From contig JBAMDO010000124.1 in NCBI GenBank assembly GCA_037074765.1, forward strand, positions 1 to 64,000: a DNA stretch of 64,000 nucleotides, read 5' to 3'. The number at the start of each line of letters is the position of its first letter. Position 1 is the first letter of the stretch. The stretch is from Mansonella perstans (taxonomy: Eukaryota; Nematoda; Chromadorea; Rhabditida; Onchocercidae). A program made the translations under genes and the position numbers. This document shows positions 48,546 through 59,923 of the stretch, piece after piece. A model generated the notes under the pieces. The model worked only from the letters and a program-made list of their open reading frames with translations, was not told the DNA's origin and made no database searches.

Positions 48546-51500
48546 ATGCGTTTCCTAAATTCATGCAACATTATTTTATCGTCTATTATATTATTGTTAA
48601 TTCCGCCTGATACGATGGCAATTATTGGTGGCGAAGAGAAGGATTGGAGTCGATTTGGTTTCCTTGTTAAAGTATCATTTTTACTATCATTCTTTTTTAA
48701 TTGATAGAAGTGCAAATTTTGTAATTCAAATTTGAATGAATTTTCAAGTTTTTTCAAAAATTAGAAACAGGAAAGTTATACTGCATTATTCTTCCTCCAA
48801 AAACTTTCCAAGTTAAGTAAACAAAAGAAATCTGAAACTTTAGCTCATAATGGAAAAAGAGGCTGTTAATTGGATGAGCCGAAAAGCATGCAGAAAACTA
48901 AATGAAATAATGATAGAAATGAATATCGACCATGCTTTATATCACACCATTTTCCATCCCTCACTCGAATTTTCAATTTTTAATTTGACCCTTCTCATCA
49001 GTTTTTTCTCTCTTAATATCTCCTGACACTTTGCTTGATAACATTGTTTAATATATTATAAACTTGATAACAAGTAACACATGTGTGATTGACGGCATTA
49101 GCTGATAAGATTCGATAGCCACAGCTACCAAATAGTTTATCCATTTACCGAACTAAACATCCGATAAAATCATAAAACCAAATTAACTGGTCATCGATTT
49201 CAAATATCCAGGTTCAAATAGTGTTATCGAGTGTTTGAAATCTATTGAAACAATGTACAGAAATTTTTCATAACGAACAGCTAGGTTGAATGAGGATGGC
49301 TTTTTTTTTCTGGATAAGTTCAGTTTTGATAATTTAACGTGCCTAACATATGTGGAATATATGTATCTCTTTTCTCCAGAAGACCAAACTAAAAAAGAAA
49401 AGAACATTTGTATGGCATAATTTGAAAACATTCTAAAATTTTTAACTATAAAACAAAAAAAATTTTTTAAAATACGCCAAACAACAAATAGCATAATTAA
49501 TCTTGGTTAAATATGAAAACATTTAGGTATTTTCTCGTGAGGATTCATCAAATATTGTTACCAGTTGTACCGGGACAATTATTTCAACTCAGTTGATATT
49601 AACTTCCTCATACTGTTTGCTGAATGCAACAACCGGAGGAAGGTTGGTTTCATGCAGATTCCTCTGTTTTTTCATTTTGCTTCAGAAATGGAATTATGAA
49701 GCGAAGATGAATCTTATATAAATACAGCTTCCAGTTTCAACTTCGTATATTGTTTATTTGCGAGAAATGAAGAAGAAGATTTAAGAATAAGGAGAAGTTG
49801 CATAACATTTGAATAAAATTGCTATGATTATGCAATTAAGATTAGCGGTTTTGAAACGAACTTCTTTTTGCTTTCTTATTTCATTCAATTTATTGATAAT
49901 CAGCTGGAAAAATAAAAGCCATACCAAGTAGAATTGTAGGTTGTCCGAATTCGTAGTTACTGTGCAGTCATTGAAACGACCTAAAACATTACCAGCTGAA
50001 GTGGTCGAAATTGGACAAACCTGGGGAATATTGAAAATTCCCGAAATCGCAATATCAACAGTAATTCTATTTTTAATATTACTTTTAATATTTTCAATTT
50101 TTTTCTAATGGTGGGTTTTTCAAAACTTAGCAATATATCAACAAAATTGTTTGTCAAAACTGATTACATGGTTATGTTTAAAAAGTCTCCGTAGAGTATA
50201 GTGGGTACTTAATAAATTTTCATTACCTATCAGTTCCTTTGTTGAAGTTATATTAGCACTTCTACAAATGTTGTTAATGTATGCCGAAATATTAGTCTAT
50301 TGTCGCTTGTTGAGCTAAATGCCAATTTGGTATATGATTTCTTGCAAAAAGAGGAACAATTTTTTTCATAGTTTAATTGTCGTTGAATTATTGCATTTTA
50401 TTTGAAGATCAAGAAATTAAGTGTGTAAAGGAAAGGACAAACATATGGAAGAATTTTTAAGTGTCGTTTTAAAAATCACTGCTTTTTTTTGTAAAATAAC
50501 AAACCCTTCAAGAGAATTCGGAAAGTTTTATAAATTTTTTTTTTTTGTAACAAATATTATCAAACTTTTTAAAAACTATTCGTATATTTCTTTTCGTCTC
50601 TCTTCTCTCCATCACCATCTCTCGTTCCTTTTGGAAAATTAAAAATGGGAGAAATTGATCTAAGAAACTATTGTTACAATAATAAAAGACTTAAAAGAAT
50701 TAATCAATTTAATAAGGTAACAAAGTCCTTTTTCGTGTGTTGTTTTTAATTAAATAATAAAAGCATGATATAACTTTCAAATTACTTTCCACCTTCTCTT
50801 TTTTCATAGCGTAAAAGAAAAAACATAAAATATTTTTTGTCAGCTACCACAGTAAGCTCTTGAAATATCTAAATAAAAGAGTCTTGATGCATTAAATTTA
50901 ACTGCATAGATTACTGCATAATACGTGGTATTCTGGTGTATATTAACTGTTGCTATTTATTTTTATTGCGTTTTTTTTTTTTTTTTTTAGCTAATTTTAA
51001 ACTTTTTCTGGCAAATTTCAGCTTTGTCCACCAGTCCCGTTACCAAAACGAGTCGCTCAGTTAAATGTCCGACCATCTTTGCTGCACTCATCAATCGTAA
51101 ATTTCGACGTACTGAAGTTGAAAAAGAAAAAGTGTTGGGTTGTTGGGTTTACTACCACAGATAACGGTTGGTTATAAGTTGAATAAAGATAGCAGAAAAG
51201 ACGCGTGAAAAATAAAGAAAAGTAATAAATAAGTTTGTTGGTATTTCGTATTTCCTCATATCTATAAATATTTCAGATTTTTCTTCAAAATTTTACAGTT
51301 TAACGTTTTAATAAAATTAAATTTATGATGTGCATATTTTATAATTTAACCACATATTTTAGCAACTGAATTTATCAAACAAGATCAAATCCATTTAATT
51401 AACATTCAATCGATTAATCCCGTAAAGGATAAACTTAATTATTTTTGGTCACCTATTGTTGCTAATGAGACTGCATGTTGGGTTTGTTTATTTTTCTCTT

Positions 51501-52475
51501 TTCATTTTTCTTTCAGCTAAAATCTTTTATAATTCTAACTTTAAATTGTCTTTTATTTATTCTCTCGTAACAATCCATGTATACTTTTGTTTTCGTGCTG
51601 CTTCGCGTTAATCTTTCTCTCAAATTCTTATCAATATTTGTTGTCTCTTCATTTGCATTATGCATTTTACTCTTTTTTTTGTACTTACAGATCAAAGATA
51701 TTTGTGAAATTTATGAATTCTTGAAAAAATTCCTTCTCCCGGTTTTGGTCATTATCTTTTCTTTCTTTTTTTGCTAGGACAATTTATTTTTTTGTCAATT
51801 CCACTTATGCTTATCTCAACACCTATAATTTGATCGGTCTTTTCAATCTTTGTTTTCAAAAGTATTATTTCTAATCTTTTCATTTCACTATTTTCATTAC
51901 TCATTAAAGTACACAAGGAATGTCATCCATTTGTACAATAAAATGAAATGATTTCCTCAATTTTCAGCCAAATTGAAAAGTGAAAGAAATTTGGCATTCA
52001 TGCAACTACCAGAAACTCGTCATTTCAATTTTCAGTCTTTCTATAATAATTTGTTTCAAAGTATTTTATACTGTTCTAAGCAATTTTAACACTTACTTAG
52101 CTAATGCAAAAAATTCTCATAAGTTATCTATTTACAGTATTTCACCTTCAACTAACATAATTATGAATGGAACACCTTCAGGATGATGCTGGTGCAGCTC
52201 TATTCTGTTCTACACGAAATTGGGGGCATATGTTGGTTGGTATATTTCAACATTTGATAGCTGCAACAAAACCGATCGATCCACAGAAAGAAAATGAGAA
52301 AATGGACATGAGAGATGGTTGCAGTCGTGCAATTGAAATGCGTTTCTCAAAAACGACAGACGAGCAAAAAATTTTTGAAGCAATCCAGAAATTTGATATT
52401 GCCGCATTTGTTGGCATATATCAAAATTGCTTTCGGGAAATTCCGTATCCTTTTGACATCCGGAAAATAATCTAA
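48546..52475 (+). CDS. Catalytically inactive serine protease homologue (chymotrypsin fold, S1A)
   Basis: Exons 48546-48665, 49527-49642, 49940-50060, 51022-51166, 51363-51481 and 52182-52475 (phases 0, 2, 0, 1, 0) give 304 residues. A signal peptide (residues 1 to about 25, ending PPDTMA) is followed at once by IIGGEEKDWSRFGFLV, the S1A N-terminal motif. Then come SCTGTIIS...LTSSYC (Cys42-Cys58 pair, His57 replaced by Tyr69), QTWGILKIPE (where DIALLKL is expected; Asp102 lost), KKCWVVGFTTTDN (Cys136 region) and ACW/DDAGAALFC (GDSGGPLVC site, Ser195 replaced by Ala210; Asp194 kept as Asp209), then HMLVGIF and an unusual tail of about 80 residues. The C191 to C201 spacing across the last splice confirms the 700-bp intron. 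Secreted pseudoprotease; ligand or role unknown. AATAAA at 52630-52635. Confidence 0.8.
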
Positions 52476-52629
52476 AATTCGAAATATTTTTCATTTTCTT
52501 TGTGATCTTCAAAATATATACAATTCATTTTTAGCAATATTTATTCGTTATGTTTTGAATTTCTGTTTTGCACTTTATATTTAATGATTTACTGCAAAGT
52601 TCCACATTTTGCTTCCAAACTATTTATAC

Positions 52630-52635
52630 AATAAA
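52630..52635 (+). terminator. Possible polyadenylation signal of the protease homologue
   Basis: AATAAA 155 nt downstream of the stop codon. Confidence 0.45.
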
Positions 52636-54732
52636 TTTTCATTAAATGTTTATATTCAAATGGATTTCAATCATTTAATTGGTGCAGATAATTTATCAGC
52701 AAATATTTCCATTATCACTAGTTTCCTTCCCGGCTTTCCACAACTTCATCGTTTTATCACCAGGTGACAAGTGCCATCGGTTGAAAGTTTTTACAAAAAC
52801 AGTGATGGATTGAGTTGCTTCTGCAATATCTAATTGCATTTCTGATAAAAGCGGTATGATTCGAATTCCTCATAAGCAGTAATGATTTTATCATGATAGC
52901 ATCTTAGATCATCATTAATAAATATTTTTATCTTTTTAATATAAAGGCTATATTGCATAACATTCTGCGAAACTATTATCTAAGCACAATCATTATTACC
53001 GAAAACAGAGAATAAAGAATAAAAGAATAATCACCGCTAATTTAAAAGATTGGAAGGGATAGAGAGAATCTTCGATAAAATTAATAGTCATTTATTAGCC
53101 GTAGGGCATTGATTTACTAACCCGAAGCCAATCTTCATCATCAGTTTGCTTCGTCTCAAGAAGGATAACGGTCAAATCTTAAATTCATCCGTCTATTATT
53201 GTTTATTACCGTTAACTTGTTATGAACATCATGTAATTGTCCCATAAGTATACTACTCTAAAATTCAATTCAAAGTATTCAAAAACACGGAAATGTGCCA
53301 GTTGAATATAAATTGATTATATTCTTCTGAATTCGTTTTTCTTCTTTCTTCTTGATGAAAATCATTTCTATTGTTTTTTCCACTAACTGAGTTTATGATA
53401 ATAGCTTATCTTTTTAATTTCTTTTCTATTCTTTCATTAATTTCCTTGTTATTGATGAACGTACATAATATTTGAGGCTGGAATTTATTTCTAACTTTTA
53501 AGATTTCCAATTTAAATTTGAGATATTATGAATTCAAATGATATGGTATGCCTTGGAGAGAAACTAATTTCAATGTGAGCATGTGATTTACTAAGACAAT
53601 AAACTCGTCAGTAAATCCTTTCCTTATTGAGGTAATATTTATTGCTTGTTAAAAATTATGCAAGCAAAAGGCATTATCATGGCATTTGTTTGGCCTAGCT
53701 AAAAACTGCCGATTTTAAATGATGGATTATTTAATTAACTTTTACTATTACCGGAAAATTGCTTCAATCACATTAATCACGCAGTGATTGCTTACTGTAA
53801 GTGTTGAAATTTTCAACTTAAAACTTTTCTTTTTTTCTGCATTTCCGAAGCATTTTGTAAGAAAAATAAATCGAGTTTGTTTTTTATTTTTAAAAATTTT
53901 TTCACTTGAAAAGTGGACAAAGTTTAGTTTCTGTACTATTGTCTAATTTTGTGTCATTTGATTTTCTTTTTATGCATCCTTTCCTTTTTTCACCTTCCCT
54001 TTTCAATTTCCACACACATCTCTTCCTTTTTTCTTTTTACAGAAAAAATTTTTTTTTTACTTTTATTTCATTATTTACTGAAATGATAAGAGCCGGAAAA
54101 GAAAAGGAAGAGAAATGGATGATAATGAGTTGATGGCTACTATCGATTATATCCGTTTCCAACTTGTTTTAATCACTTTTTTGTTGAAATTAGTAAAACG
54201 AATTGATAACTTCAACAAATTTCTTATCGACTACTATTATTACGATCAAAAAAGAAAAATGGCTTGTTCATTTCTTTGTTTGCTGGTTTTGCTGGTACGA
54301 TGGAAAGTTTTCCGAGGAATCTCGATCGAATAAGCCGGTTTCATTTTATCATCGGGCAGAACAAATAGTGAAAAAGAATGGATAGAATGAATAGAATGAG
54401 TAAATATTTAGCAATTACTAGTGTGGATTGGGTAATTGTTATAATTAAGGTTATAATAATGTGTTAATTGTTATAATATGTTACGATAAGTTTAGGCTGA
54501 TATTATTACCTGTATGATGCACAGAGGAATCAAATTTTTAAATGCTATTTCATTTCTGGCATTTTTTCTTAAAATAAAAAGGTCAAAAAAATTAATAAAT
54601 TAAAGAAATATTAGAATTCTCTTAGATATGATGGGGATCAAACATGTTCGAAGGGAATGAGAGGGAAAGAGGAAATTGGATTTAAGAGTTATTTGTTAAC
54701 ATAACAAATTAAAATGTGATTTTAATTATTGG

Positions 54733-54834
<102 letters not shown>

Positions 54835-55301
54835 ATTCAGGTAATACAAAAATTTAAAAACAAAATTTAAAAAGAAAATTAATTTTATTTATAATCAATG
54901 TGCACAACAGCAATTTATTTGCTCACTCAAATCATTTCTTTTTCTTTTCCTCTCTCTTTAATAATTGAACAGTTGCGCACATTTATACAATTGTTTTTAA
55001 ATTAAAAAAAAAACAGATGAATAATTTGGCTAGTAAATTATGCAATCAAATATAAAATTATTCATAATTTTGTTTCAATGAATTTTAAAAATTAATTAAT
55101 TAATTAATTTAGATATGAATGAAACGTTCATTTTCAAATGAAAAAACAACCGATTTGTATAGAAAAGAGAAATAGAGAAAAAGGAATATTTGCTTTTCTC
55201 TTTTCCTTTTTTTTTTTTTATTGAATGTTTTTTGAAACATGAGAAAATTTAAATTAAAAAGGTGCGCTTTTTTTCAATTACTTATGTTATTAAGATGGCA
55301 A

Positions 55302-55302
<1 letters not shown>

Positions 55303-55336
<34 letters not shown>
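55303..55336. repeat. (GA)n array
   Basis: GA dinucleotides with two AAG interruptions; faces a TC array about 150 bp downstream (55487-55504). Confidence 0.85.
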
Positions 55337-55486
55337 AAGAAAAGAAAGTGAAGAATGGACAGAAATGAATGAGGAAGAAGAGAAAGAGGAAGAAGAAAAA
55401 TGAAAAGAGAAAAAGCTAAAATAAAAAATTTTTGTTATTTTAATATCTAATAGCAATTATTTTCTTTTCTCTTTTTCTTCCTGCGT

Positions 55487-55504
55487 TCTCTCTCTCTCTC
55501 TCTC
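55487..55504. repeat. (TC)n array
   Basis: TC dinucleotides followed by a second short CT block to about 55520; reverse complement of the GA array at 55303. Confidence 0.85.
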
Positions 55505-58500
55505 ACTCCCTCTCTCTCTTGCTCTTTTTCTTTCTCCTTTCTAAACGTAACCAAGTTACCAGTTTTAACATACCATTCAAATCATATTTTCGCTAATTTT
55601 TAAATTTTTCATCAACATTTCATTGCTTTTTTTTTTTTTCTTTTATTCTTTTCAATGGGATTCCTTGAAATTTTTTCTAAAATAAAAATTTTGCAGTGAC
55701 GAAAGCAATGTTTTGAGAGAATTTCAACCTTTAAATTGCTGCATTGTTAAGATAAAAATCTTTGCCCAAATTTAACAATTCAATGGACAAAATAAACAAT
55801 TGTAACTAATAACAACATTTTTTTGATGCAATTTCATTAACAACTATGTAATTAACATTCGCTTTTATGTCGACGCCTTTTTCAACATGATCAATACTTC
55901 ATGTAATATCATATCTTACGTGTAACGTTACATTTCATACTAATTCCAAAATAATACAACTTATTTTTACTGCAACTACTTTAAAAACAATTATGTTAAA
56001 GAATTAATTTAGGCAACTGTACTTTCCTCTTCAAAATTTTTCATTTTTTTTTTTTTTTAAAACAATTTTTTTATAAGTTAAAACGTTCTTAAAACAAATC
56101 TTCCCTTAATCAAAAAAAAAACCTGAGATCTTAATAAAATTGTGCTTACCTTTTTAAATTAAATTATCAGGAAGTTATTTAACTTTAATTGAACTTCTGA
56201 CAGACCAGAATAACACCATATTTTAAGCTATAGAATAAGATTTCAAAAAACAAAGAAATCAAAGAATTGCTTCCAAACGAAAAATTCAATTCTGCATAGA
56301 TTTACAGTGTTTTTTCTTTTCTTTTTTTTTTTTTTTAAATTCAATTCCGCTTAATTTGGCATAATTGGAGATGAAAAAAATGCTAAATGTTGGATTAATA
56401 AGCGTCGGCTATTTAACTTTAATTGATCCTTTACAACTATTTTACTCCTCTTCATCAATTTTATTGTAGTACTCTTTTTTCTTTCAAATTGATCAATTAA
56501 TCAATTTAATTAACTTTCCTCGACATGCAAATTGTGAAAAACAAGACAAGTTGCGACATCTTTTTCGTTAAATTTTTAAAAAATGAGAAGAAAGTGCAGA
56601 GAATTTTTTCGAACAGGCAAATAAATTTTTGCACATTCCTTTCTTGTGCTTTTTTGCAGCATTTCTTAATTACTAAATTCTTTTTCTTCTGTTATCGACA
56701 ACAATTTAAGATGAAAAGTTTTGCAATGGCAATTTTCTCGCACTTTTCTCCTTTTCCTGATGTCAAATGAGTGGAAAAAAGGAAAAATAGAAAGAGTGAA
56801 AGAATGGCGGAATGAAAATAGATTTCATCGATCATTAACCTTGAAATAGAATAATGAATACGCCAGAAAAGTGCGCAATTTCTTTCTTCTTTTCCAAATA
56901 ATTGGTAAATATTAATTGAATATCATCGGTAGTGTTCAAAAAAAATGGAAATGTTTGGTTTGATCATTTTTAATATATCATTGTTATTTGTATTGAATTG
57001 AAACGCACCATCTTAAATAAATTAAGAAAAGATTTAAATATTAGAATAATGAATTTATGCAACGAATACGGGAAATTACTAACTAAATTAATAATGTACA
57101 TTATGCTTAATATTATAACGAATTATGATTGCATCAGTAAGAGCGGGTTATAAGAACGTTGATACAGAAGTGAAGTTAATAATGATAATAAAACCAGAGT
57201 ATTAATAATAATGATAATAATAATAGTGACGATGAAAAAAAATCATCAAAAACAATGTAGAAAATGAGTGTTAAGATTTATTTTAGAAATTAAATGTAAT
57301 TCATCTTTTTGTTCAAATTACTATCAGGAATTAAACTTTGAAACCAGCAATCCAAATGCTTGAAAGGCTTATAATTAAAATGAATTGCAATTTCTCCCTT
57401 TTAAATTGCTGCAGTATTGTTGAGGATTGATTTTTTCATTTGATGGATCCAATTAACTTTTTCTTTTAATTAATATATTTTAAATGGTGATTAGAAAAAA
57501 CTTTAGTGGTCAATTTGAGCAACATTTAAAATAGCTGTGAAATTTATGAATTTACCTCCCACAATCACTTATTTAATTTCAGATAAACAATTTAACTAGT
57601 TTATTTAACCAAATTTGGAGAAATTTAAACATCAATGAACATAAATGCAAACATTATTAAATTTCAATTTTGCTATTGAACATTATTTTTTCCTCTTTTC
57701 TGCACATTATTTTTATCATTCTGATTAATTATTTTTGCTCAACTCATATCGATCATTCCTTCAAGTGAATCAACATTTTACCAATAATAAATTATTTTCT
57801 ATTTTTAAACAACAGTTTTCAGTTTGCATTAATGCTTGAAGTCATAATTTGCAGTGTAGATTGGTAGTGATGATTCACATTCTTAATTAATAAAATAGGT
57901 CCACTAATCAGTACTCGAGCAGAATTCATGTAAGTAACGCAAAACAATAGATAAAAAATAAAATATGTGTTGTCACTGGTGTGAGTGATAATTCTTTATT
58001 ACGTTTAATTTTATCATCTATTCAATTTTTGTATTTTCTATAATTTGAAAATGCCATTTATCTTAAATAGTTAGTATACCGGAAACTAATGGAACTACTC
58101 GAGTTGCTTAAACTACAATTAATTTGCAATTAATTTGTTTCATAGTTATAATAATTACAATATATACATAAATGAAGATGTGATCGAGAATTGCTCATTT
58201 CAGAAATGGTTTTTAAAGCGAACTGAAAATGAAACAACTGTCATTTCGTTAAAAAGAATTTTCGCATTTTTTTTAATAAATTTTTTTTCAGTTTTGCGTT
58301 AGTGTTTAATCAGCAAAAACACATTTTTGTAATTTAGTGGTCTATATATGTGCCATAATAACGGTCATCTAATTAATCAATAATTGAACTAAAATTTAAA
58401 TAATTACGTACTCATTACTTATTTATCTTCTTTTTGTGTAGCTGACATAAATTTGCACTTGTAAATTGAATAATTAATTGTCGAATAAAAACAAACAGCT

Positions 58501-58683
58501 GAAAGGTCATTTTTATTAATAACATAATTTCCCTTAGAAAATTAAAAAGCAAGACTAAAAAGTAAATTAAACTGAAAAACATTTACTTTAATTTTTTGTC
58601 CAAAGATTAGATTCTAATTAAGTGATTGTAATTGTTTAAGTGTTATTAATTATATTTTGCAGATAAAATAAGTGTTTATTATA

Positions 58684-58743
58684 GGCAGGGGATATCGATC
58701 TAACTGTACAAAGATTAAGTAAATTAACAGATAGGACAAAATG
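58684..58743 (+). other. Possible 5' UTR exon of the DUOXA gene
   Basis: A moderately GC-richer patch ends AAAATG/GTAAGTAGG, a strong donor. Spliced to the CTTTAG acceptor at 59897 it would give an untranslated leader with a 5-codon upstream ORF before the DUOXA ATG. The start boundary is a guess, and no transcript evidence is available. Confidence 0.25.
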
Positions 58744-59923
58744 GTAAGTAGGAGTTATCGATAAGTTTCTTTTTTCATTTTTTACATTACCCAAATTCCA
58801 GTTACATTTGACGTCACAATTTGGTCTTTTTGAAGAATGTTGAAGTCAAAAAGTCTTCTGTGTGCGTATGTCTGTATGAGTGCGTCAATGTGAATATTTG
58901 TGAATGGGCATCTATTTTTGTGTGTCACATCCATGCATAAAAACTTGTCGCATTTGTTATTCCGTAAATTGCAAATGTCCTTTATGCATATTTTGTTGTT
59001 ATTTTTATCAAAATTGATAGGCTTCTTTTTTTATATTTTTATTGTTATTGTTTTATTAACTAGTCCATAATAGTGTAATATTAATTTCTGTAGATGATTT
59101 TTCCATAAAGAAATGAAAATTTGATCAATAAAAGAGGAAAGAAAAATTTGTTATAAGTGTGTTTCACATTTTTCTATTCGTAGCAGTAATATTAATTCAG
59201 ATTTCTCTTGTTTTTTTCAAAACTTCTTCCCTTTTTCAGTGAATGATTAATTTCATCTTTGTATTAAATAATGGAACATAAAGAGATAAATTAATGAATG
59301 GATTTATTTTTCCTTTTTGAAAATATTGCTTCTGCTGTAGATCTTTTCATTTCATTTCATTTTATTCCATTTTATTCTATTTCATTTGATTTTATCCGTC
59401 AATTTTTCTTCTTCTTTTTCTATTTTTGCTTTAATGATTGCTTTAAAAATATCCGACTACTATTCTTGTGAAAAGTAGTTCCAATAATTAAATATAACAT
59501 TGAAGTTATTTTACAAGAAAAAAAGGCTAGCCTCCTGATAGTTTATATTCAGTATCAGTATAGATAAAATTATTTCGTTATTTATTTGTATCTCAGCTAA
59601 ATTGAGCAGATAGTTATTATAATTTCGCTTAACGATAGATCGTTTAATTAACGGGTAATATTTGTAATAATATTAAAGTGAAACATAACACAAATTCACT
59701 AGTGCTTTATCGATTAATATAACTAAATATTTTAAGAGTTTTAAGAATTAAATTAAATGGTCGATCGATCAACTGAGTGTTCAAACAGTCAATGTGGAAC
59801 AATGAAAAATCATTTATTTGTCCATTAATTTTGCTCCATTACTTGTTACTTCTGCACTTGCTGTTTTTACTTATTATTATTGCTTTTGTCACCTTTAGCA
59901 TCCAATCAAATAAGAATTGCAAA

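Noticed and set aside
49730..49800. Possible additional exon of the protease homologue (FNFVYCLFARNEEED frame)
   Set aside because: Its acceptor phase fits, but its only donor leaves phase 1 while the next exon needs phase 2.
51513..52186. Open frames between the fifth and sixth exons of the protease homologue (51690 and 51967 segments with fair acceptors)
   Set aside because: Joining exon 51363-51481 directly to 52182 gives ACW/DDAGAALFC, which matches the C191-to-C201 spacing of S1A proteases exactly. Extra exons would break it.
49940..52475. First impression of a Zwilch-type kinetochore protein
   Set aside because: The resemblance rested on a loose CW..G.TTTDN match. The IIGG start, SCTG/TSSYC and DDAGA/C motifs fit the chymotrypsin fold in order and spacing much better.
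59777..59923. Longer DUOXA start at MFKQSMWNNE
   Set aside because: The added residues come from a T-rich tract that looks like the approach to the CTTTAG acceptor. DUOXA proteins normally begin close to the GWFDAF segment.
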